Positions 57,521-64,000 of a stretch of DNA of 64,000 nucleotides are shown one piece after another. The notes under the pieces were generated by a model. The model was not told the origin of the DNA and made no database searches. It saw only the letters and a program-made list of their open reading frames with translations. A program made the translations under genes and the position numbers. Position 1 is the first letter of the stretch; each line of letters starts with the position of its first letter. The DNA is from Chryseobacterium sp. Leaf201 (lineage in GTDB: Bacteria; Bacteroidota; Bacteroidia; Flavobacteriales; Weeksellaceae), in the NCBI RefSeq assembly GCF_001421435.1, contig NZ_LMKA01000079.1, positions 22,117 to 86,116 on the forward strand, read 5' to 3'.

Positions 57521-59224
57521 ATGTCACAAAAAGTAATTTCTTATGCGGATCTTTCCAGTATCAACAGTGCGCTGAGCTCCATTAAAGCAGATATGCGCGT
57601 GGTTAATGCAGAATTAGGAGGCATCAGCATTAAGCATGACCATCTTAAAAATGATTTATTAACTCTGGCAAACTCATTTGCAGATTTTGTAGAATCAGAT
57701 ATCAAACAAAAAGCGTTACAGCTTGCGGAAACCCGGCAGGGCAACCTGAAGCAGGATCTTCAGATCAGGTTCGGATATTATGCTGAAGTCCGCAGGATGG
57801 CGACCGGTATCCTTCAGGGAGCTGATACAGGAATTATCAGTGATGACACCCTAAGGCACACCACTGAAGAAGTTATGATAAAAGCCCCGGGCTATTGGCT
57901 TGCGCCTTCTCTGGTTGTTCTGGCATCATGGATCCGGGATGACAGAAACACATCTGAGAAAGCCCTTTCGGAAAGCTTAAAAAGGGACGATTATAAAACC
58001 ACACTTTTCTTTATGCTGGTTATGAGAAGGCTGGGAAGAAATGAAGCCTGCCTTCAATGGATGAACAGATATTTCCTTCATCAGAATCCGCATGACCTGG
58101 ACCGGGAATTTATTATTATCCTGGAAGCAATTACTACCGGAGTATTTCAGCCTGCATCACATCAGCTGATGATTAATAACATAAAAAGCTGGATTGATCA
58201 GCTTACGCAAACTGATAATTATATTGATAAACAAAAAGCTCAGTGGACTCGTTTTTTTGAAACAAAGGGTTCCTTATCAGAAAAAAAATATCCTCTGCTT
58301 GAGGAATACGCTGCCAATTGGGATCTTTTAAAATCTTCCGTAACCCAGGCAAGGTCCCATCATCCGTTGAACCTTCATTTTAAAAATATTTTTGAAACCG
58401 GGACAGACCATTCCAAAGCTACAAAAATTCAGCTTGATGAAATACTCTCGCTGCTGGTAACTAATTTTGATGATGAAGAGCTGCTGCTGCAAAATGAAGT
58501 CAGGCTAAACCAGCTTATTATTCAGGAGGACGGAGATAAAAAGTCTGCACAGGGCATAATGGATCAGGAAAAACACATCTTTGAGGAGAAAGTAGATTTT
58601 CTTCAGATGCTTACCAATGCAGCTTTCGATCCGGAACTGTCCGGAGCCACTAAGGCTACCCAGGCACTTGCCGTTTCCATCAGCCAGCCCTGGATCCTGG
58701 AAGCTCATGATACATTTACAGCCAAATACAGAAATAAGATTGAAGAAAAAGTAGAATTGGTTATTGATGGTTTTGAAACTTCAACAAACGATGGATCTGA
58801 CGAGACAGAACAACTTCAGAAACATGATCAATACTGGTCTGGCTTATTAGAAAGTGAACTGAAAAAACTGACATCTCCCACGGCTGCAATTACCGTTGGG
58901 GTAATTATCGCTATTTTGAGCCTGATTATTTTTAAAATTGGGCTGATAGGCATTGCCGGAGTATTAATAGGAGGTTTAATTATCTGGTCTTCCGTTAACA
59001 GCCATAAAAATAAAAAGAAGAAAGCAATAGAAACCATTACCGAACGGAAGAAGAAATCCAAAGAGGTTTTACGCGGCTGCATTGCAGAAACAGTAGACTA
59101 CCGTAAAGAATTTGCTCTGGAAGATGCAAAAGCAGAAGTCCTCAGACAAACACTAACTTCAGTAGCCCCTGAAGATTTCTCAGGGATTTCCAGAGATACA
59201 AGAAATATTTTACAGCCTTCTTAA
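57521..59224 (+). CDS. Two-TM coiled-coil protein of the AAA+ operon (567 aa)
   Basis: Mostly helical. Residues 1-60 form a heptad-like segment (SINSALSSIKADMRVVNAEL), a ~380-residue helical body follows, then two adjacent transmembrane helices (about residues 453-470 and 473-490, TVGVIIAILSLIIF and GIAGVLIGGLIIW) forming a membrane hairpin, and a basic helical C-terminus. Both large parts should face the cytoplasm. No known domain recognised. It is the probable membrane anchor or substrate of the downstream AAA+ ATPase. Confidence 0.75.
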   Translation: MSQKVISYADLSSINSALSSIKADMRVVNAELGGISIKHDHLKNDLLTLANSFADFVESDIKQKALQLAETRQGNLKQDLQIRFGYYAEVRRMATGILQGADTGIISDDTLRHTTEEVMIKAPGYWLAPSLVVLASWIRDDRNTSEKALSESLKRDDYKTTLFFMLVMRRLGRNEACLQWMNRYFLHQNPHDLDREFIIILEAITTGVFQPASHQLMINNIKSWIDQLTQTDNYIDKQKAQWTRFFETKGSLSEKKYPLLEEYAANWDLLKSSVTQARSHHPLNLHFKNIFETGTDHSKATKIQLDEILSLLVTNFDDEELLLQNEVRLNQLIIQEDGDKKSAQGIMDQEKHIFEEKVDFLQMLTNAAFDPELSGATKATQALAVSISQPWILEAHDTFTAKYRNKIEEKVELVIDGFETSTNDGSDETEQLQKHDQYWSGLLESELKKLTSPTAAITVGVIIAILSLIIFKIGLIGIAGVLIGGLIIWSSVNSHKNKKKKAIETITERKKKSKEVLRGCIAETVDYRKEFALEDAKAEVLRQTLTSVAPEDFSGISRDTRNILQPS

Positions 59225-59234
59225 AAGATAAATC

Positions 59235-59408
59235 ATGAAAAACAACAATAATTCTGAAGAAAATAAAAATCCGAAACCGGTACAGCTGCAACGTCCCAAT
59301 CTGTTTCAGGGAAGAACCGATGGAGAAAAAGAAAATGCAAAATTTTCAGACTGGGACATTCTGCCTCCCCATCAATTCATTAACCCCAGGATAAAAGCAA
59401 GATCATGA
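59235..59408 (+). CDS. Small protein of the AAA+ operon (57 aa)
   Basis: An ORF of 57 codons from the ATG at 59235, whose TGA overlaps the next gene's ATG (ATGA at 59405-59408). The N-terminal half is Asn/Glu/Lys-rich and probably disordered; the C-terminal end, SDWDILPPHQFINPRIKARS, looks like a conserved linear motif. Tight packing (10 nt after the 567-aa gene) and the stop-start overlap support translation. Possible docking peptide for another operon product. Confidence 0.65.
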   Translation: MKNNNNSEENKNPKPVQLQRPNLFQGRTDGEKENAKFSDWDILPPHQFINPRIKARS

Positions 59409-59929
59409 AAAGTACTGTAACCTATGCGGCATGGTGTAATTTATTTGAGCGTTTCGGGAATGGTGACGATACTGCTCTTGATGAAATGAATACCGGAAGT
59501 TTTGATCTGGATGCCGGAACTGCACAGCGTTTTTACAATCAGGCTGAGGAATCCTATAAAACCAGAAAAAAAAGATGGCTGGAAACATTTCAAAGATCTT
59601 TTGAAGCTCATCATATTAAGACAACACAGGATTTTGAAGCGGTTATCTTAACAGGAAGGAAAAATCTTATTCCGTTTTTAAAATTTTCAGAGTCAGAAGG
59701 ATTGCCGGAAGATCTAAAAGACCTGTTCAGAAAAGACCTGAATGAATTCACGGACGAAATCAGAAAGTCCCTGAAAAAAAGTCTGCCCGGTACAGGAAAG
59801 GACCGGGAAAAGATCATCCTGATTATCAATTCTTTCCGTGTTTCTGAAAATAGCAGTAAAAAAAGTATTCAGCATGGTTTAAATCCGGATGAAGCAGAAC
59901 CATCAACAAAAAGAAAAATAATCTTTTAA
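59405..59929 (+). CDS. Soluble protein of the AAA+ operon (174 aa)
   Basis: Helical, charged, no signal. N-terminus MKSTVTYAAWCNLFERFGNG, a central KTRKKRWLETFQRSFEAHHI, and a Lys/Ser-rich C-terminal tail. No family recognised. Translationally coupled to the 57-aa gene before it and separated by 2 nt from the ATPase gene after it, so the three are likely made in fixed ratio. Confidence 0.7.
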   Translation: MKSTVTYAAWCNLFERFGNGDDTALDEMNTGSFDLDAGTAQRFYNQAEESYKTRKKRWLETFQRSFEAHHIKTTQDFEAVILTGRKNLIPFLKFSESEGLPEDLKDLFRKDLNEFTDEIRKSLKKSLPGTGKDREKIILIINSFRVSENSSKKSIQHGLNPDEAEPSTKRKIIF

Positions 59930-59931
59930 TC

Positions 59932-61479
59932 ATGTCAGATAAAATTGAATTTAAAAATTCTCTGTTACGGATGTTCCGCGCAAGGATCCCTTTCATTTCC
60001 ATCAGGAGCATAGAGCGTACAAGAGTATTGGAGATTATTCAGGAATTAGCTGAAGAAATCAGTATCCCCATGTACGTCCACAGTCTTTCTCATGGCATGA
60101 CAGATATTAAAACAAAGAAAACAGTTAATGATGACCGCTCCGTGGTAGGCGGTATTGATTTTGCCGTACAGAATATTTCACAAAGGCAAAACCTTACTTT
60201 TATTTTTACCGAAGTCAGTGACCTTGAAGATGACAATATTGTCTCAAGACACATTTATGACTGTGTAGTTCAGGCTATTGACAGAGGCGGAAGCATATGC
60301 ATAATTTCTACTAAAAGTGTCTGGTCACAGCTCCAGAGACTGGGGATGACCCTGACTTTAGATCCGCCGAATGAAGATGAAATGCTAAAAATTGTCAGAG
60401 AATGCGTCCTTCCTTATCAGAATGCTTTCCCGATTGAATGGGATGAAAAAGATTTTAAAATGGCTGCATCAATTTTAGCAAACATGACAAAAATTGAAGC
60501 GGAAAACGTATTGGCCACCCAAATGGCAAAAGGTTCTTTAACCAAAGATGATATCAGGCTCCTTACGCAGGAAAAAGACAAGCTGTTCAGTGATATTTCA
60601 GGATTGGAAAAAGTAAAAATAGATCCGGGGATGCTTTCGGTGGGCGGATTAAGCGGATTACAGCAATGGCTGGATAACCAGAAACAGCTTCTAACGGCAG
60701 ATCTAAAAGCCAGGAAACTGCGGCCTCCCAGAGGGGTTTTATTGGTAGGGGTTCCGGGCTGCGGAAAATCTTTATCTGCAAAGTTTATTGCGGCAACATG
60801 GAACCTTCCTTTATACAGGCTAGATTTTGCGGCCATCCAGGGCATGTATGTTGGACAGTCGGAAAACAGGCTGAAAGAAGCTTTTGAATCGGCCGACAAT
60901 GCTTCACCCTGTATTTTATGGATTGATGAAATTGAAAAAGGATTGGCTGCAAATACCAGCGATTCGTCCGGTGTTACAACAAGAATGATCGGCCAGTTTT
61001 TATTCTGGCTTCAGGAAAGCACAGAAAAAGTATTTGTGGTAGCCACTGCTAATGATGTTACAAAACTTCCGCCTGAGTTACTTCGTAAAGGGAGATTTGA
61101 TGAGTTATTTTTCGTTGACCTTCCGGAAGAAAATGAAAGAGCCGATATTATTAATCTTTATATTGAAAAAAATCTTTTGTCCCAGCCTTCCTCAGAGACT
61201 TTTGATAAACTGGTGACCCTTTCATCAGGATTTGCAGGTTCCGATCTGGAAGGGGCTGTAAGAGACGTTGCAATCCAGGCGGTGATCAATGGTGATGATT
61301 TTGTAAATGATAAGCTGTATGAAACCTGCTTCATGAATATCGTGCCTTTAAGCAAAACAAGCCCGGAAAAGATTGATGCCATCAGGGAATGGGGGAAGGA
61401 AAGAGCACTTCCGGCTTCCGGCCTGTCATGGAAACCTTTTGATGATAAAGTTACCATGAGGCGTTCAATCATTATTTAA
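59932..61479 (+). CDS. Ycf46-like AAA+ ATPase
   Basis: 515 aa. Residues ~1-215 resemble the degenerate N-terminal ATPase-like domain of cyanobacterial/plastid Ycf46 (RMFRARIPFISIRSIERTRV ... IFTEVSDLEDDNIV). The C-terminal half is a full AAA+ module: Walker A GVPGCGKS (273-280), Walker B CILWIDEIEKG with Asp332-Glu333, sensor 1 VVATANDVTKLP, Arg-finger ELLRKGRFDE, and a lid domain with GFAGSDLEGAVRD. The NIVPLSKTSPEKIDAIREWG ending also matches Ycf46. Function of this family is not established. Confidence 0.87.
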   Translation: MSDKIEFKNSLLRMFRARIPFISIRSIERTRVLEIIQELAEEISIPMYVHSLSHGMTDIKTKKTVNDDRSVVGGIDFAVQNISQRQNLTFIFTEVSDLEDDNIVSRHIYDCVVQAIDRGGSICIISTKSVWSQLQRLGMTLTLDPPNEDEMLKIVRECVLPYQNAFPIEWDEKDFKMAASILANMTKIEAENVLATQMAKGSLTKDDIRLLTQEKDKLFSDISGLEKVKIDPGMLSVGGLSGLQQWLDNQKQLLTADLKARKLRPPRGVLLVGVPGCGKSLSAKFIAATWNLPLYRLDFAAIQGMYVGQSENRLKEAFESADNASPCILWIDEIEKGLAANTSDSSGVTTRMIGQFLFWLQESTEKVFVVATANDVTKLPPELLRKGRFDELFFVDLPEENERADIINLYIEKNLLSQPSSETFDKLVTLSSGFAGSDLEGAVRDVAIQAVINGDDFVNDKLYETCFMNIVPLSKTSPEKIDAIREWGKERALPASGLSWKPFDDKVTMRRSIII

Positions 61480-61523
61480 TCTTTATCTTAAACTCCACAT
61501 ACTTAAGAAGTTATTTTCATTTT

Positions 61524-61568
61524 TTACGGTTTCCCGTAAGGATTAACGTTCAAAGGGTTATACTTTTG
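61524..61568 (+). promoter_or_regulatory. Palindromic operator and -7 box of the small two-gene unit
   Basis: TTACGGTTTCCCGTAA at 61524-61539, then 21 nt, then TACTTTTG at 61561-61568: identical palindrome, spacing and -7 context to 56981-57025. Confidence 0.75.
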
Positions 61569-61588
61569 GAATATCAACCAAATTAAAG

Positions 61589-61870
61589 ATTATTATATTT
61601 AAAGAATCTGACCTGAAATATCCAGGTTACAGTAGAACAAGATTATATGGTGACTCAAGAATTACCGGACCCTTAGATGCTACCCTGTTAAACAGAAGTG
61701 AAATGTATGAAATGCTCTATTTTATTAATACATATATGGAAAATGAAAATCTGTATAATGTATCTGATGGTCATAAAATTGAGAAAATGATCAAAGATTA
61801 TATACCCTCTACTCTGAGAAGCCAGGAAAATATTAAAAATTGGATAAAGAACAATTGGAATCAATATTAA
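61589..61870 (+). CDS. Possible 93-aa protein with a non-standard start codon
   Basis: The frame from 61589 to the TAA at 61868-61870 reads like a real protein (FKESDLKYPGYSRTRLYGD ... LNRSEMYEMLYFINTYM ... LRSQENIKNWIKNNWNQY) but has no ATG, GTG or TTG near its beginning; the first in-frame ATG is at 61703. ATT at 61589 or 61592 falls where translation should begin, ~20 nt after the -7 box. Either an ATT start or a gene whose ATG was lost. The next gene starts 10 nt later. Confidence 0.4.
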   Translation: MIIFKESDLKYPGYSRTRLYGDSRITGPLDATLLNRSEMYEMLYFINTYMENENLYNVSDGHKIEKMIKDYIPSTLRSQENIKNWIKNNWNQY

Positions 61871-61880
61871 ACTATTTACT

Positions 61881-62192
61881 ATGAAAAAACTACTACTTAC
61901 AAGTTTATTAGGGTTAAGCTTTTTATTACCGGCAAGCATATCTGCTTCTGTAAATGAAACCGGTTCAAAAACTGAGCTCTCTTCTAAAAAACCAAGAAAA
62001 ACCAGAAAAAGCTCCCGAAGCAGGACTAAAAGCTATGCTTCTTCAAGATCACCAAGATCCTATTCCAGAAGCACAAATAACTGTACCTATAACGGGCACC
62101 AGTTAATCGTAGGATCGCGGGGCGGATGTTATTATTACACAGGTAACAGCAAGAAGTATGTAGACAGAGCATATTGTTCAGGCTGTAATTAA
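61881..62192 (+). CDS. Small secreted basic Arg/Ser-rich protein (103 aa)
   Basis: A clear signal peptide (MKKLLLTSLLGLSFLLPASISA) is followed by a very basic Ser/Arg/Lys region (KKPRKTRKSSRSRTKSYASS), then a C-terminal motif CTYNGHQLIVGSRGGCYYYT ending in YVDRAYCSGC. The tail recalls the PBCV-type basic adaptor motif (GxRGGxYY...K.YV) found in secreted and phage-associated proteins. Four Cys could form disulfides. Probably DNA- or surface-binding. Expressed from the palindrome-controlled promoter. Confidence 0.72.
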   Translation: MKKLLLTSLLGLSFLLPASISASVNETGSKTELSSKKPRKTRKSSRSRTKSYASSRSPRSYSRSTNNCTYNGHQLIVGSRGGCYYYTGNSKKYVDRAYCSGCN

Positions 62193-62234
62193 TTTACGAT
62201 AAAACTAAAACCATTCAACATATTTAACCATTAA

Positions 62235-62270
62235 AAAAGCGAAGAATGAATTCATCATTTCTTCGCTTTT
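62235..62270. terminator. Bidirectional terminator
   Basis: AAAAGCGAAGAA / TTCTTCGCTTTT stem, between the secreted basic protein gene and the convergent GNAT gene. Confidence 0.85.
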
Positions 62271-62276
62271 ATTTTC

Positions 62277-62726
62277 TTACTTTCTGAGCATTTCCGTGTG
62301 CGGAATGTCATCTTCCAGATATTTTTTGCCCGTATCTTCAAACCCGAAATCACCATAGAACTTCAGCAGGTAATCCTGTGCGGAAATCCTGATTTCAGAC
62401 GTATGAAAACGGTTTTCAACAGTTTCTACGGCATACCGGATCAGTTGTTTTCCAAGGTTTTTACCCCTTGCTTTTTCTGTGGTTAAAACCCTTCCGATAG
62501 AAGCTTCATCATATTTAATGCCTTTATTGAAAATCCGGCAGCCGGCCAGGACTTCCCCGTTTTCCTCTGCCCAGAGATGAAGCGCTTTCTGGTCGTAACC
62601 GTCAAGATCAGGATACGGACAGTTCTGCTCCACCACAAAAACATCGATCCTGCCTTTCAAAACAGCATATAATTCAGGAACGGTAAATTCATCAAAAGAC
62701 TTGATTTTCCAGACAATATCACTCAT
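62277..62726 (-). CDS. ElaA-like GNAT N-acetyltransferase
   Basis: 149 aa from the ATG at 62726; ATG at 62729 is the alternative. The GNAT acetyl-CoA motif is IGRVLTTEKARGKNLGKQLI, with the Q/RxxGxG/A-type loop, and the ElaA-like start (LKGRIDVFVVEQNCPYPDLDG) and LKFYGDFGF end are typical. Acceptor unknown. The start overlaps the ysxC stop by 8 nt, so the two genes are translationally coupled. Confidence 0.87.
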   Translation of the reverse strand: MSDIVWKIKSFDEFTVPELYAVLKGRIDVFVVEQNCPYPDLDGYDQKALHLWAEENGEVLAGCRIFNKGIKYDEASIGRVLTTEKARGKNLGKQLIRYAVETVENRFHTSEIRISAQDYLLKFYGDFGFEDTGKKYLEDDIPHTEMLRK

Positions 62727-63342
62727 CAAAAGTTACGTGGTTTAACGTTAAAAATTCATTGGTTTTCTTGATAAATTTCAGAATTTCGTCGCCACCCTCC
62801 TTTTTTTCAGCAGATGTTACGTATAGCTCCGGAAGGTCTTCCCATGTCTTATGCAGTTCTTTTTTATAATCTTCCACATTGGAGATTACGATATTAGGCT
62901 TCAGTTTATCTGCTTTCGTAAATACAATGGAAAACGGCACGCCGCTTTCACCGCACCACTGGATGAATTCAAGATCGATCAGCTGGGGCTTATGCCTGGA
63001 ATCAACCAGGACAAAAAGGTTCACCAGGTTTCTGCGGTTAAGGATGTAGTTGGTAATCAGTTTCTCAAAGTCTTTCCTGATGGATTTGGAAACTTTGGCA
63101 TACCCATATCCCGGTAAATCGGTAAGGTACCAGTTTTCATTTACTAAAAAATGATTGATAAGCTGCGTTTTTCCCGGGGTTCCTGAAGTTTTGGCCAGGT
63201 CCTTATGGTTCATCATGGCATTGATTAATGAAGATTTCCCGACGTTGGACCTCCCGATAAAAGCATATTCGGGAAGGTTGGGTTCCGGACAATCCTGCCA
63301 TTTTCCGCTGCTCTTGACAAACGTTGCTGTTTTAATAACCAT
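62719..63342 (-). CDS. ysxC: Ribosome biogenesis GTPase YsxC/EngB
   Basis: 207-aa essential GTPase for late assembly of the 50S subunit. G1 GRSNVGKSS, G2 Thr in KTSGTPGKTQLINHF, G3 DLPGYG, G4 TKAD and the SAEKKEGGD G5 region are all present. Length fits the family. It overlaps the GNAT gene downstream. Confidence 0.96.
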   Translation of the reverse strand: MVIKTATFVKSSGKWQDCPEPNLPEYAFIGRSNVGKSSLINAMMNHKDLAKTSGTPGKTQLINHFLVNENWYLTDLPGYGYAKVSKSIRKDFEKLITNYILNRRNLVNLFVLVDSRHKPQLIDLEFIQWCGESGVPFSIVFTKADKLKPNIVISNVEDYKKELHKTWEDLPELYVTSAEKKEGGDEILKFIKKTNEFLTLNHVTFDE

Positions 63343-63367
63343 TTCTTGACGTATTTTTAGAAAAACA

Positions 63368-63392
63368 AACCATTAAGAAGTTCTTAATGGTT
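63368..63392 (-). terminator. Terminator of the alpha/beta hydrolase gene
   Basis: AACCATTAAG / CTTAATGGTT stem followed on the minus strand by TTTGTTTTT, 20 nt after the hydrolase stop. Confidence 0.7.
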
Positions 63393-63411
63393 GTTTATAT
63401 TATTATTTAAT

Positions 63412-64000
63412 TTAAATTTTGTCTTTTATCCAGCCATACAGAATCTCGTTGAATTCATCAGGCTTTTCCATCATCGCCGCATGCCCGCATTTATCAATCC
63501 AGAACAATTCTGAATTCGGGATAAATTTATGCATATCCTCAGCCACTTCAGGCGGCGTTACATTATCCTGCCTGCCCCATATAAGGCATGTAGGAGTCAG
63601 GATTTTAGGTAAATCGTGCAGCATATTGTGTTTAATGGCACTTCTTGCCAGCATTACGGTTTTAATACCTTTCATCCTGTCATTCACTACCCCGAACACT
63701 TCATCAACAAGGTCTTCGGTAGCAACAGCCGGATCATAGAAAACCTCCTCTGTTTTTTTTCTGATATAGGAACGGTCGTTTTTCCTTGGAAAACTATCAC
63801 CGAAAGTCCTTTCATACAATCCTGAACTTCCTGTAAGCACAAGGTTTTTAACCAGATCCGGTCTGGCCAAAGCCAGGATAAGCCCTACATGGCCGCCCAT
63901 AGAATTGCCTACAATACTTACAGGCCCTTCAATATGGCTTTCTATAAACTTGATAATATATTTTGCTAAAGTGGTAAGATTGGTATTGAGTACCGGCAAA
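63412..64000 (-). CDS. Alpha/beta-fold hydrolase (5' end outside window)
   Basis: Only the C-terminal ~195 residues are visible; the gene runs off the right edge. The nucleophile elbow GNSMGG (Ser) with the Asp in LIWGRQDNVTP and the His in DKCGHAAMMEKP complete the catalytic triad. It resembles the MhpC/esterase-type branch of the family, but the substrate is not identifiable. The true start is not in the window. Confidence 0.87.
   Translation of the reverse strand, partial: LPVLNTNLTTLAKYIIKFIESHIEGPVSIVGNSMGGHVGLILALARPDLVKNLVLTGSSGLYERTFGDSFPRKNDRSYIRKKTEEVFYDPAVATEDLVDEVFGVVNDRMKGIKTVMLARSAIKHNMLHDLPKILTPTCLIWGRQDNVTPPEVAEDMHKFIPNSELFWIDKCGHAAMMEKPDEFNEILYGWIKDKI

Noticed and set aside
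57053-61479. Reading the AAA+ operon as an extracellular contractile injection system or a known defence system
   Set aside because: No sheath, tube, baseplate, nuclease or reverse transcriptase gene is present; only an AAA+ ATPase is recognisable.

Overview
The window looks like a chromosome segment of a flavobacterium close to Chryseobacterium (Weeksellaceae). The reasons are the Bacteroidota promoter -7 boxes of the form TAnnTTTG in front of many genes, a SusC/SusD pair, DUF5686 and GLPGLI family proteins, several short peptides starting MKNLKKLNR..., a moderately low GC content, and housekeeping proteins (SecA, UvrB, MenD, L21/L27) of Bacteroidota type. This is inference from gene content; no 16S gene is present. 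I see no rRNA, tRNA, CRISPR array, transposase or phage gene.

Layout. 1-8.8 kb: SRAP/HMCES-like protein, DUF5686 outer-membrane protein, a GG-leader peptide, rplU-rpmA, a lipoprotein metalloprotease, an acyltransferase, miaE and a DUF502 protein. 9-17.7 kb: an FAD monooxygenase/aminotransferase pair, a PQQ-type sugar dehydrogenase, uvrB, and a minus-strand membrane-protein operon. 17.7-22.8 kb: pabB-pabC (folate), a gene broken by an amber codon, menD (menaquinone) and a 2-oxoglutarate-type dioxygenase. 22.8-25.5 kb: an AT-rich island with two GG-leader peptides, a secreted unknown, a GLPGLI protein and an XRE regulator. 25.5-35.6 kb: a radical SAM protein, an AsmA-like protein, DUF2797, a UDP-sugar epimerase and secA. 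35.7-42.6 kb: an iron-type locus with two TonB-dependent receptors alternating with two PepSY membrane proteins. 42.6-53 kb: a ROK kinase, msrA, then SusD/SusC next to a secreted PI-PLC-like protein and a secreted phosphoesterase. 53-62.2 kb: an accessory region. 62.3-64 kb: a GNAT protein, ysxC and the 3' part of an alpha/beta hydrolase.

The most interesting part is 53.0-62.2 kb. A TPR sensor histidine kinase and its response regulator sit beside a five-gene operon: a 149-aa protein, a 567-aa two-TM coiled-coil protein, a 57-aa protein, a 174-aa protein and a Ycf46-like AAA+ ATPase. Three promoters in this stretch carry the same palindrome, TTACGG-N4-CCGTAA, each placed so that the TTTG of the -7 box begins 25 nt from the palindrome edge. 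They drive a 282-aa membrane protein (minus strand), the ATPase operon, and a small two-gene unit ending in a secreted basic peptide. I infer a local regulon, probably controlled by the adjacent response regulator, around a membrane-associated AAA+ machine of unknown function.

Other points: a 24-bp element shared by two iron-locus promoters, a perfect symmetric divergent promoter at pabB, a palindrome-rich divergent region at the XRE regulator, and a terminator-like hairpin in the susC leader.
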